From Artemisia argyi (lineage: Eukaryota; Streptophyta; Magnoliopsida; Asterales; Asteraceae): a stretch of DNA of 64,000 bases. The translations under genes and the position numbers were made by a program. The stretch spans positions 125,270,373 through 125,334,372 of the forward strand of contig CM060709.1 of NCBI GenBank assembly GCA_030686995.1, in the 5' to 3' direction. This document shows, in pieces, positions 1 through 11,819 of this stretch; position 1 is the first letter of the stretch, and the number at the start of each line of letters is the position of its first letter. The notes under the pieces are model-generated. The model was not told the DNA's origin. It did no database searches and worked only from the letters and a program-made list of their open reading frames with translations.

Positions 1-76
1 TCTCTATAGACACCATGTGTTGTGATGATATCCATGAAGTTACACACTCACATTTCCGCCTTGGCGAGGTGTGACA
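1..76 (+). repeat. R1 5' LTR, terminal 76 bases
   Basis: Nearly identical to the last 76 bases of the LTR at 4881-7518, including the shared sequence TCTCTATAGACACCATGTG. It ends in GTGTGACA, directly before the primer-binding site. Confidence 0.93.
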
Positions 77-79
77 GAT

Positions 80-92
80 TGGTATCAGAGCC
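80..92 (+). other. R1 primer-binding site (initiator tRNA-Met)
   Basis: TGGTATCAGAGCC lies three bases after the LTR end. It is complementary to the 3' end of plant initiator tRNA-Met, the commonest primer of plant LTR retrotransposons. Confidence 0.92.
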
Positions 93-2879
93 TTGGTTAT
101 AGAGAATTAGGTTGTTGAACCTAGACTATAACCTAGGAGTCCCTCATGTTGTTGCATTTAGGGCCTATGTATAAGTATGGTATTTTATACGTATATTTTT
201 CCTAAGTTTATGAGATGTTTTTATCGAGTTTTGGACGCCTATTGAACCCCTATACGTAGTATTGTATATGTCGATTTTAGTACATCATCTTCCCTCACGT
301 AAGAAGTTTCGTTGGGCTATTATTTTGCTATCAAGAGAAGTAGTAGGATGAAGTGGATTAACCGCAGAATCCGAGTTCCCGATAACATGTATCCATGTTC
401 GGACAAGGAGAGGACGTTATGGAAAACGTTGGTGGAGAAGAAGTGGCGAGGTTTGTAACCACGGTGACTTCTGGAGATGGAGCCATTACCAAATACCCTT
501 GGTAGTGTCCCCACTTCTCATAGGAAGGAGAGGTGGTTTAGTCTAAACCTCGTGATTTGTATGCACTTGTGAATCATACAGAATTGGAAGAAAGAAATAG
601 AGATGGTTTTGCATGTTGTCGACTACCTCAACATGTAGGAAACGAGAATGGGTGTTGAGTAAAGATGAAGGGGAGTTAGGATGGAATGGTGTGGATTCGG
701 ATCTAGAGTCCGCAGTGAGTAGTAAGTTGAATTGATCTGAGTAGGGAGGAAAATGCAAGAGTGGAATTTGAGCCATTATTCGATGTCTTTTGTTTTGTGT
801 CATGTTTTGAAATTCTTATATTGCCTTTTTGCCGTCTGGAGCCATGTTGGAGCATGATTACTCTTGAGTATTAGATCGATCTTATCCTAGTGATATTGAT
901 TATGGGGTTTATGTGATCGTTGGAATTGTTCCATGTGAGATGATTGTTTGCAACGTCTTTTGTTTTTGTTTGCATGATTGTTTGCATGATGTGTTGTCAT
1001 AGGAGGGAGTACACTTGTGAAAGGGGCATGGATAATTATGGTGGCCAACATAATTATACATGCGTCACAACACAAGTGGACTTGCAAGTATGATAGCATG
1101 GATTGCATGGTGTATTAGGTGTTACGTGGTATATGTGCGTTATCATTGAGATGTGTGATCTTGGAAGTAAGTATGCATGTGGAATAGGCTTATGACTATG
1201 GTCGCGAACATAATTATAAGGGTATCACACACGTGGACTTGTGACCATTATTGCATTGATTGATGTTTGTTGTTATACGTTGTGGTAGATGGTATGTGAT
1301 GTCATGTTGATGATGGTTGTATGGTTAGAGAAGTCTTCTCTTAACCGTTTGGGCAGTCGTTATAAGTTGGGGTGTGTAGGTGGTAAGATTCCATCCTACC
1401 TATCATATGCTGATACCCCGATTATCTGTTGGTACTTATGTGGTGATATTTAAGTTGATTTGTTTGTGGGTATGAATTTCTCATCCTTCCTATTCGGTGT
1501 CGTGATTGATATTAGTCATTCGGATTTGTTTTCATTGGGAATTGGTACGTTTTCCTTGGTTATTCCTTGTATTCATTTCTCTAAGGAGTATTATATTGTT
1601 CTTCGAGTATTGTTGGTTCGTGGCGAGTTGGTGCGGATAGTTAATCCCTCATTTGCACACCAATTGAATTTCGTGACATGTTTTGCGATCTGATAGTATC
1701 AATGTTTTTTCTATGATCTTAATTTGACCGTTGTATGAATGAGTCTTTGCGTTTGTCGCTTGGTTTGCAATGTATTTGCGAGAGTGTTCACTGGTATGAG
1801 TTCGTTTGGTGATTATTTTGATTACGTGATTTTTCCATGTCTTTCGCATTCGATTAAGAGGTTGCGTAAGAGTCTTTATGGCATTCTACAATTTGTTTTG
1901 GGTGTTTCAAGGTCGTTTTTTGAAAACTATTGTTTTTATGGGAAATGAGGTGTGGAAAAAATGGTTACCAGTCTATTGTCAAAGCTATTTATAACAATTC
2001 TGCTATGAAATCTACTTATTTTACTGTGTTGGTAAGCACAAATTAAATATCTTAAATAAGAAAGATGAGATACTATATTTATATAATTAATCCATGGTGT
2101 CATAAAAACTATGCCTAATATGGAATTTAAGTCGGAGATGATTTTCTTACATAAAATGGTTTGTATATATTTTATAAAAAAAAATGTATGAGTTAAGGTA
2201 TATCATGTAAAAAACAAAATTTAATTTTGTGGGGTAAGGTCGAGTACTGAAATAAGAACTATATATGGTTCTCATTAACCAAACTTGATATGTATTTGGG
2301 TTCATCGAGTGTTTCTTTTGTTGGGGTTCGCCTTTGGATTTTCTATAGGTACGTGTATTCTATCTTTTCTTGTATGGGTTTTTCATGAACATTTGATTTG
2401 CATCTACTGTTATTGGGGAAAAATTTTCTCATTGTGTTTTATAGCTTTGATTTGTGATATTCATTTACTATGCTAGTCGGTAATTCGTACCCTTTCTGAG
2501 TTCGTTGATATACGTTTTGGTTCGATCGGTCATTGTTCGCGGCATTTCTTTAGGATAGAATGTCGATTTGGTTATCATTGTGATTGTGAAGAAGAAGAGG
2601 ATGTTTGTCAAGTTGTTCAAGTGAGAGGTTTAGCTTCAAGATGTACGTTTTGCTGGTATGTGGTCAGCGATAGTGAGTTTTCCTGGACACTAGTAAGATA
2701 AAAGTATTGAAGAGTGGATAGTACCTAAGACACCATCTGAGAGACGATTGCCATTAGGATTGGTGGGTACTATTGATGATTCATTTCGAAATTTTTATAG
2801 ATTTCGTAGGCATCACGGAGGTAGAAGATCCATAAGAGGAACTATGTGATACACGAATTCGAGTTGGGGAGTAGAACTT
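93..2879. other. R1 internal region without readable genes
   Basis: About 2.8 kb where gag, protease and RT should lie. No frame stays open long enough to support a gene and I recognise no motif. One imperfect duplication is visible: the block around 1025-1100 recurs around 1187-1262 (period near 162 bp), sharing AACATAATTATA followed by a GTGGACTTG segment. The coding part has been replaced or has decayed beyond recognition. Confidence 0.6.
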
Positions 2880-4430
2880 GGAGACGATATTTGTATGAAA
2901 CAATGAGTGTTATCTACCTAGATCATAAGAATCTTTAGCATATATTTGACAAGAGGTTAATATATGTTGAAGAAAAGTTGGGTGTGGAATTTCTCAGTGA
3001 CTACGATTGTCTGATTTACTACCATCAAGGAAGAGCGGACATCGTGGTAAGAGCGCTGAGCAGGAGTGAACGAGTGAGACATAGATGTCTATGAGCAATG
3101 ATTATGATAATTCAGTCTGGATTTAAAAGGATGATACTGGCAGCCCAGAGAGAGATGTTCAAGGAAGAGAACATGTGAGGAGAATGATTACATGGTTTAG
3201 ATCAGCTAATGGAGAGGAATGATGGTAGCGGATTGTACTTCGCGGACCAATAATTGGTTTCATTGGAAGGAAGCATAAGGACATCAATCATGCAAGGTAT
3301 TTGATACATCCTAGAGTGGATAAGACGTATTATTACCTTAACGAGAGTTGTGTTGGGGAGCAAGTATGAAGGAGAATACAGATACATTAGCAAGTGTTTG
3401 ATATGCTTGAAAGTAAATGTTAATGTCAACGATTATTAGGGTGGTGCAACAGTCAGAGATACATGAAGATTGTGGTAAGGAGGAGTTAGTGACGTTACAT
3501 TTGATGAGTTGGTAGAAAGACGTGGAGTGTCGCGTCAATCATCTTATATTAAGATTAAATACTTACTTCGCGATTGTGGTAAATGTTTTATGGAGCCTTT
3601 AGATAGCGTATGAAGATGAGTACGACTTATCGTTCTTAAATGAATGGGCAAAGTGAGCGAACGATTCAGACTTTGGAGGATTTGCTTCGTGCATGTGCTA
3701 TTGATTTTGGAGGAAGCTGGGATACTCATTTTCCTTTAGCTGAGTTTTCCTATAATAAAAGCTATCATTCAAGCATTAAGAATGTGTTGTTTGAAGTATT
3801 GTATGGAAGGAATGTAGATCCCCTGTTCTATGGACAGAGGTTGGAACAAGCCAACTAATTGTTCCTGAAGTGGAATGAGATATTGCGAATAAGGTTTTCA
3901 AATTTAAGAGAGAGATTTAAGGCAGCGAGATATTCGCCAAAAGCTTTATGCAGATAATCGCCGTAAGCCGTTAGAGTTTAATGTTGGTGAATTTGTGATG
4001 TTAAAAGTATCTCCTTGGAAAGGTGTTACGCGTTTCGGTAAGAAAGGAAAGTTAGCACCGAGATATGTAGGACCGTTTGAGACTTCGGAAAGGATTTGAT
4101 TTATGGCATACCGGTTGAAGTTAGCTGAGGAATTGAGTGGTGTACATGATACGTTTCACGTATCTAATTGAAAGAAGTGTTTGGCGGATGCTAGTCTGCA
4201 TGAGCCATTAGAGGAAAGTAAGGTCGGCAAACTCTTCGCTTTGTCGAGAAACCTGTTGAGATTGTGGATCGAGATGTTAAGGGTTTGAAGTGTGGTGAGA
4301 TAACGTTGGTAAAGGTATGGTGAGATTCTAAGCGTGGTCTTGAGTTTACTTGGGGACGTGAGGATCAGATGAAATTTAAGTACCCAAATTTGTTTGCTGA
4401 TGTGGTTGGTGAAGTAGATCGTTTGTAGTT
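2880..4430 (+). pseudogene. R1 pol remnant: RNase H end and integrase
   Basis: Pieces of a Ty3/gypsy polyprotein appear in the expected order but in shifting frames. Around 2905-3080 the end of RNase H reads YLDHKNL, then VEFLSDYDCLIYYHQGRADIV and ALSR. Around 3270-3330 the start of the integrase zinc domain reads HARYLIHP and DKTYYYL. At 3640-3858 the end of the integrase core is open: it starts [18 protein letters not shown], which includes the catalytic glutamate, and contains [14 protein letters not shown]. From 3910 to 4190 the C-terminal GPY/F-type domain shows VGEFVMLKVSPWKGV, APRYVGPFE and HDTFHVSN. A tail at 4240-4430 reads FTWGREDQMKFKYP. At least five stops and several frameshifts break it. 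The integrase D,D part upstream is not readable. Confidence 0.88.
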
Positions 4431-4867
4431 GGATTTTAGATCATGGAAGTTAGATGCAGGGTGTTCGCAAATCTTTTAATTAATGTTTGTTTTATGTGTA
4501 TTCATTATATGTGGTGTTTCTTGCGGTTACCATTTGGATTTTCATTTGGTTCGGGGGTATCATACCTACCTATGAGAAGTCGTTTGGATCATTGGTGTAA
4601 TAGATCGGGGAGTGTATCTATTTGCGTGTATCGTTGGAGTGACGGAATATTTTCTAACGTGTGAATTCGGGTATTAGTTGGTTCACATTTTTTTGTGGTT
4701 CTTTCTCTGTGATTTTTATGGCGTGGTAGAATTCCACATAGTCATAAGAATTGTTAACGATATATGGTTTTATGGTGTGGTATTATTCCGCTTAAATATC
4801 CATAAATTTTCTTTTGCTGTTGTGAGTGGTGACTAGAGTAGTTGAAATCTCGGGACGCGATTTCCCT

Positions 4868-4880
4868 AAGTGGGGGATGA
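4868..4880 (+). other. R1 polypurine tract
   Basis: AAGTGGGGGATGA lies directly before the 3' LTR, where plus-strand DNA synthesis would be primed. From 4431 to here I see no gene. Confidence 0.75.
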
Positions 4881-5357
4881 TGTAACAACCATGATTTTAG
4901 CAGGTCAGTTCAACTGATAGTCTTGACTCGGTTGACGGTTGTTTGGTGTGTCTTAGGTGATTGAAGTGATATATATGTGATATAGGTGAGTTTTAGCACT
5001 AAATCCCTTTGCGTGGTGTTGTTTTTTGTGAGTGAGTAATGTTGATATTTGGATAAGTTCATTTTGATCTTCTTGTGGTGTAGAAATGACTTGTGTAGTT
5101 TTGGTATTTGTGTGTTTTTGCATAACGAGTCTTCGTTCAAGTGTTTGAGCGTTAGCGAATTACGAGGAGTTTATTTTTATGTGTTATACATTTAGAAAGA
5201 GTGAAAATCTATTTTTGGAAACTTTATTTTTGAAAATGATAATTTCCCGGGTTGTCGCAAAAACTAAGGTTTATCGCGTAAGACGTTAGGATTAGCTACG
5301 GGTACTTATAAAATATCAAAACTATGAGGTTTTGAGTGTAATAAATTAATTTAATAA

Positions 5358-5475
<118 letters not shown>

Positions 5476-6815
5476 GCCCAATGGGTGTTTTAAGGGAAAA
5501 GGAAACCCAATTTGAGTCCAAATATGACTCTTAGGTCCAAGGATTATCCATAATTAATATTTATACAAACCCAAACAACCCTAAAATATTTTTTGTGAGT
5601 TTTTGGTCGTTCAAGAGAGGCAACGGAAGAAGAAGAAAATTAGGGTTTATAATTGTGAAGCAATAATCAAGAATCAAGGTAAAATTCTTAAAACACATGT
5701 TCAATAGTTTGATTAATTATTTGAATTCATGTAATATTAAATATGATGGTCTGTAAATTAATGTTATAAAACATGTTGGGATCAATTAATGATTATATTA
5801 TGATGATTGGTGAAGAGAATTAAGCGTAAAACATGATAGTTATTGAGTTAGGGTTTTGACAGATTTGTAAGGATGTAAAGATACGAGGATATTTAATAGA
5901 TGGTTATGAGTTAGATCATGAATTTTTAGTCTAAATTGAAGTTCAGTGAAAGACCTTTCCAAAATGTCCGGCCACGATTGATTTCGAGGTCCGGAAGTTA
6001 ATCTTTTGATTTTTCTTTGTTAAGGTGTGAAAACAGTAAAACTGGGACAGATTTAGGTCATAAGTTTGGTAGTCAGATGTGGATGAAAAAATGAGATTTA
6101 GCTTAGCCCTTATGGTTGAGTTATGTTTCATATGTACTTAGACTCCCACGGGAAGGATTTGAGAGAAAAAGTTGTAAAAGTATTTTAATTTAATTAAAAC
6201 TTTTTGGTGTGCGTTCAGATCCGAATCTGGATAGTTTGTAAGTTTGATTTTATGAAGGGTACTTGTGTATGTTTTTGGACCACGGCCTTCTGGCAGTAGC
6301 TTGTATGCATCTAAGGGACTATGGTAAATTTTTGGTGTGAGTTATTGAGTCTTTAAAGTTATTATATCATGTGGGTGAATGTACCCTAAAATACTGCGTT
6401 TTCTTATCTTAAAAGTGCAAGGGATTTAGTGAGTATTAGGATTTGGTGGTGATTAGTGTGGGGTCTAGGAGATCCATGGTGGGTCATATGAACCTTAGAC
6501 GTCCATCATATGCGTATTACATGGGTTATAGCTTTTAGCTTGGCCATGCGTAATGTGGACTTATTTTGTGTGATATAGATTTGTGATATGTGTTTCTGGA
6601 AGCTGCAAAGTTTGAGGTGAGTTCATAGTCCCACTTTTACTTTGTTCTAAACTTGGGATGGGAATGATTCTAGTGTTAATTATTTTGAGTTACTGTGATT
6701 ATGTGTGGTTTAAAAAGCTTGGACTTATAATGTTATCGTATGAATGCTATATGTAAATGATGTGAATGATATGAATGTTGTGAATGATGTGATGATAATG
6801 TTGTGTGGTCCAATT

Positions 6816-7089
6816 GGGGGGGGGGGGGGTGGGAGTGTCCAATTGGAGAGTAATAACTCCTATTCAGTATAATGCTATGTGGTTTGAATGATGTGGATTC
6901 ATTTGGGAGAATGCTTATCCTGTTGCTCGCGCATGCGACCTAATTGATGATGAAATAGGAGCGGGAGTCACGTTCCAGCCCGAATGTTGTGATGTGTATT
7001 CAATTGGGAGGATGCTTATCTTGTTGCTCGCGCATGCGACCTATTTGATGTTGAAATGGGAGCGGCGGACACGTTCCATTCCAATGGTT
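6816..7089 (+). repeat. Tandem duplication in R1 LTR next to a G14 tract
   Basis: Two copies of a unit of about 101 bp (near 6890-6989 and 6990-7089) share TGTTGCTCGCGCATGCGACC, then a GGAGCGG segment, then CACGTTCCA. A G14 run at 6816-6829 followed by a CCAATTGG-containing stretch looks like a third, degenerate copy of the unit start. Confidence 0.8.
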
Positions 7090-7521
7090 GCCTTATGTGT
7101 GTTGGTTGCCTTGCGAATACATGTAGCTTATATGATAACTATAATTATTTGTCCAGCTATGTTTTATAATCACAGTGAATCAGTTACCTATTATGTATGA
7201 ATCTTAAAGCTATGAATCTCACCTACATTATGTTGACATTTTAAGCATCATTTTCAGGTGAGCTTTCTAAGGATAAGATAGAAGGACGTGATTAGACGAG
7301 ACCTTAGTTGCATTGGAAGTGGTTTATCATCTATGATTGGATTCTATGTATTGTTTTGGATTATGTTTTGGTTATTTTGTTTTGGGGTATTGTTACGACA
7401 CTTTGTGTCTATAGTTGCTCTATTTTATGCATGTAGTTATTCTCTCTATAGACACCATGTGTTGTGATGATATCCATGAAGTTACACACTCGCATTTCTG
7501 CGTTGGTGAGGTGTGACAAAA

Positions 7522-7603
7522 CCTACTGGTGGCGGTCCTTTATCGACCAACGGTCCCTCAAATGATAAAGGACCGTCCACCTATTTACAGGACCATCCCC
7601 AGT
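7522..7603. promoter_or_regulatory. S palindrome cluster 1
   Basis: Starts CTACTGGTGGCGGTCC and contains ACGGTCCC, then GATAAAGGACCGTCC and GGACCATCCCC. The GGTCC and GGACC arms are inverted around TTATC/GATAA. The same cassette with the same left flank recurs at 7863 and 39979. Role inferred from the R4 family, where similar clusters precede TATA boxes. Confidence 0.6.
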
Positions 7604-7862
7604 GTAATCTGAATTAGATTAGAAACGTTTAAACCTCGTGTCATGCTTATGTGATTGCTCGTTATAAGTGACATAACAACCATTCATATTTAGTCACACT
7701 TGATCGGAAATTCAAATTTCTCATTAAGACGGATTAAATATGAAAAGTGTTTAGTTGCTAAACTTGTGCTAACTGCTTTGATTCGTACTAGTTTTGTTGG
7801 TTAAATGCTCTTCGTATCATAGCTTGAAGAAAATGAATTTTTACACGAAAATGTGTTTTTGG

Positions 7863-7945
7863 CTTACTGGTGGCGGTCCTTTATCTCTGGGCAGTCATTT
7901 ATCACTAAGGGACCGTCTGGTATTTAAGGGACCTCCACCAGAATA
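7863..7945. promoter_or_regulatory. S palindrome cluster 2
   Basis: Shares the flank CTTACTGGTGGCGGTCCTTT with cluster 1. It contains AAGGGACCGTC and AAGGGACCTCC in inverted orientation and closes with CCACCAG, the inverse of the opening CTGGTGG, so the whole cluster could fold as one hairpin. Confidence 0.6.
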
Positions 7946-9018
7946 GTGTCAAACTTTGAAAATTCATATAAAATAAACCGTAAGTCCGTAAGAGTCGTGC
8001 CACCCGCCATTTTAAAGGTAATTGAAAGTACTTTTATTTAAAAATACTTGCAAGGATTAATTCCAAACTTATTTAAGTCGTAAATGCAAGATAATACATA
8101 GTGGTCAAAACCTTTCGTTACGTTTTAACATAAAACTTGCATTCTACTCTTACTTTCAAGTCGGACACTTCTAGTTAATGAATCTTTGAAGAATTGAGTC
8201 TTCATATTTTCAAAATATCAATCTTAGCTAATCCTTTAAATGGGGAGGAAAACTATTTTGGTTTAAAACTAAATCAAGCTATGTATACATTATTGTATCT
8301 AACATACAAAATGATTACGAATATCTTTGTCTGTGCTATGCTAAATGATTATGTGCTTTTGATTGCTTGCTTATGTTATAATATTTTAGTAAATCTCTAA
8401 GATATGTAGACTAAGTTGATTAATCATGTTTGTCAAAAATAATTGTCTTACACAATTATCTCTCCAAAGGTTCAAGTGTTAAAATGTGTCACCTTAAAAT
8501 ATTTAACACTTCTTCAACATGATTTCTAAAACATTACATGCACTTATCTTAAGTGGCCATGGGTTGCCTAAACAAGATAAAGGTTTATAATAATACATTA
8601 GTATTTAAGTAAAAGAAAATGTATTCTTGAACCTTGCATGTATTTGAACACACACTAATTGTTTCAAAAATGTAGTCATAAACTTTTTTGTTGTGTATTT
8701 TATAAAAATGGTTAGGATAATTATTTTTATACTTATGTAATGTCAAAAACTATGCATATTATACGTAATAATAAATAGTTTTCAAACACATAATAAATGA
8801 CTATCTTAAATCATTAAGTTAACATGTCATTATTAGTAACCTCACACATATAACAAGTATTAAATTTGATGGAGCATATTCCATAAATCTTTACTTATCT
8901 TTCTTTATTAAAAAGAGTGGTTGTGAGGGTCAAGAAAGATTTCGAGCTTATATCGATTCATTATTCAAAATTTGATTGGTATTATTATTGAATCTAATTG
9001 ACAAGTTTTTGAGCGTGG

Positions 9019-10427
9019 TAACGCTGGAATTTCGCCCTCGCAAAAGGTTTTAGCTCTCAAGGGATCTTGAGAAGCTTGCAATCCTCACCAGGAAGTGTAC
9101 CTGACCATTGTAGTATAGTATAGTTGCAAGTACCGGGGGATTGATCGTTCAACTTAAAGAATAGTGTTATCTAGGGTTAAAACTCAATTAAACTAGGTCT
9201 AGAGATGAGGGATGATTCTTTTTGTATTTTTATATTTTATGAAAAGTAAGTAAAAATCTCGGGTTTTGAAGGAGTGGGCGGAATTAGTTGCTAATCAACT
9301 AACCCAAATAACTACAGATGCAATCAAAATAAAATAAAATAAACTTAAACTAATTGTGGCAAAAACAATAATGAAAGAAACTGTGTTTATTTAGATTTCA
9401 CTACTCCCTAGCTATCTTTTACCGGTTGACTAGTTTGTTACAATTGCATGGATGACGGGTTATATTCCTTAATACCATTCGTAGGGCCGTGTACGATCTT
9501 ACCTAACTCTATAAGCTTCTACCTCTTCCTATGTCGAGCCGACTACTAGCTCCTAACATGGCCTCATTAGTAGTTACCTATGCACTAAATATAACCAATA
9601 TATCATAGTACACCTCCGATCATGTATCTTAAGACGTTCAAGCAAGTTATCAATTGGAAGTTTGCCAGTTTTCTTAAGCCTAACATCGAATTCATTTATC
9701 CACAACAATTATAAACAAACAACCAACCAATAATCAATATCTAAGTTTCATTATATCTAAGCAAACAGAAAGAAAACCTAGCCTAGCGTGTTAAAGAGAA
9801 GACAAGCATAATATATAATCAAACAACACATAGACATATTGAATGATTTTTTGGAAGACATATCTTCAATTAAGCATGGATGAAACATGGGTTTGAAACC
9901 CTCAAAATTGCAGTAAAATTTGTCTAGGGTTTTCTCCCTTCAAAGTTGCACACAATGAATGAAAACTAGAAAAGTATATATAGATTTTACAATCTGACGG
10001 CGTCAAGAGTAGGGTCTGACGTCGTCAACTCACCGCCAAAATAATACTCGTATTGCCTAGATCCACTTCTGACGTCGTCATGTACAAACTTGGTCTTGGC
10101 CGTCATGTGCAATTTACTCTTGATGGCTTGGTGATGCCGTCATATACAAATCTTCAAAAACCTCTCTGGCACGTCACGTGTAATTTGATTTATCCACCTC
10201 TTTGTCAAGTCTTGACGCTGTCAGGTACAATTTTCAGCATGATTTTGATACTTTGTCGTTTTCTTCACTTTTTCGCTCCAAAAACGTTCAAAATGCTTCC
10301 TTTTGCAAATTTCCTCTCAAAAGTGCCTAAAATAATAAAAGGAACGATTTAGGGCAATATTTGATCAAATAATCTCGACTTTGGCCTTAAATGACCCCCC
10401 AAAAGCGGTACACTTTTCATTTCATCA
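9019..10427 (-). repeat. R2 3' LTR (1409 bp)
   Basis: Similar along its whole length to 36821-38254 and, more distantly, to the R6 LTRs. Its left terminus has TA where the partner has TG, so one terminal base has mutated. The TATA box on the minus strand is the complement of GTATATATAG at 9974-9983. The palindrome cluster lies upstream of it. Confidence 0.92.
9995..10226 (-). promoter_or_regulatory. R2 3' LTR: TGACG-N-CGTCA palindrome cluster
   Basis: Intact TGACGGCGTCA and TGACGTCGTCA copies sit among decayed ones (TGATGCCGTCA, TGACGCTGTCA). The nearest copy is 12 bp from the TATA box at 9974-9983. Half-sites TGACG match the core bound by plant TGA-type bZIP factors (as-1 element); binding here is inferred. 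Confidence 0.8.
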
Positions 10428-10968
10428 AATACCCTTACACTTGAGATTTGCTTGTCCTCAAGCAAATGCGCTTTTATTCTAATGAAAATACAAGTTAGGG
10501 GTCATTCGAAACTAATATAAAAGTAATTGCAACAAATAATCGTTCCACTTTAACCAAAAACAAGCACGGAAATTATACACTAGCACCTCACAAATAGTGT
10601 TTAGATACTCACATCTCTCGTGTGTAATAAAGTATATATCACAATATGGAAATGGAAATCATCTCTCACTACTTGTCATAATAAATAGATTACCAAAGGC
10701 TTGGGAAAAGATCAAACCTCCACTACTTGGGGTAAGCACCTAGGATAAACTATCAAAGAGGTCTTTTAAAGGGTTATAACGTGAGGTGTAGGGATATGAT
10801 AAACACGGTTTTGTTGGATAAAGGCAATATTTACTGGTGGCGAGTTAATCATCTTGGTTAATTACATGTACAATGTGGCGTTGCTAAGCCAAGACTCGAC
10901 TTGACTTAAGCTAATCACAAACTAACAAAATCATAAAACAAACATAAAAGGAAACGGGATGGTAGTCC

Positions 10969-11018
<50 letters not shown>

Positions 11019-11814
11019 ATATACTATTACCCTACCATCCAAAATAATACATCATAGGGAATGTACATCTCCCTTACACTTGAACTTTTACATACTTTAC
11101 AATTAACTATTCTAATGACTCGAATCAAGATAATCAAAAGACTTGGAGTACTTTTTAAGATTAATGCATATATGGGGGTAATATATGATGTTATTCCCCA
11201 TTACTCCATAACAATAGTACTTTACCCATGAGTCCCAATCGTCCCAAAACAATATGTACAAGATATGACTCGACTTAGCAACCATGTAATCAATTAGATA
11301 ATTAACTAAGGGTTTAAACATATAACAATAATGCACTAAAGATGAGTGTATACAAGGAAGGCTAAGGCGCTTTGGTTGCACATTTGGGGTTGATTGTAAA
11401 CAAATTCCTCCTTTAAGTAAAATGCTTAAAGTTAGAAACGAAAAAAGATAGGCTCGGAGGGGTGTACTAGGGGTATCGTGTACTAAAAATGAGTACAACG
11501 CAAAGGTGTGGGAGAATTAATTGACTTTACTAGTCAAGTAATTATGACTTCATTGGTCAATTAATTATGATACGGGTTTAACACAAGGGTGGTCCTAATG
11601 CCTCTTATCATATAGTAAATCCTAACTACACGAATGTAGTCTTACTAGCGGTCTCGGGATGCATCACTAACGCAAGTTCTAGAATCTAAGTACTACCGGT
11701 ACACTCATAAGCACTAATAATAAATGCTTTTCCTAACAAATCTAAAGGCGAACCTCACATATTTTGGTGGAAAATATTTTTTGAGTGTTACGGTTTTTGT
11801 GCTAGTCAATCAAC
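10428..11814 (-). other. R2 3' noncoding region, part next to the 3' LTR
   Basis: Matches R6 47590-48952 in reverse orientation. It contains a T47 tract and the sequence AATACCCTTACACTTGAG next to the LTR, the complement of the likely purine tract. A 128-codon open frame on the minus strand (11112-11498) is interrupted in the R6 counterpart, so I do not call it a gene. Confidence 0.75.
10959..11039 (-). repeat. A47 tract (read on the minus strand) between inverted arms
   Basis: T47 at 10970-11016 is flanked by GGATGGTAG on the left and CTACCATCC on the right, a 9-bp perfect inverted repeat. In the element's RNA this would present a long A tract in a loop. R6 has an A37 tract at the same place with a weaker version of the arms. 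Confidence 0.7.
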
Positions 11815-11819
11815 TCCTA

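Larger units (their letters stand above)
7519..9013. other. S, left part: older receiving sequence, no gene seen
   Basis: AT-rich sequence between R1 and R2. No coding frame is supported. It was contiguous with 38260-40794 before R2 landed. Two clusters of a GGCGGTCC-type palindrome are listed separately and suggest that S is itself an old LTR element related to the R4 family. Confidence 0.6.

Noticed and set aside
4443..4664. 73-codon frame after R1 pol
   Set aside because: Short, no motif, and just before the 3' LTR where no gene is expected.
11112..11498. 128-codon minus-strand frame in the R2 3' noncoding region
   Set aside because: The equivalent R6 sequence has stops and shifts, so the frame is not conserved as protein. 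It is probably open by chance.
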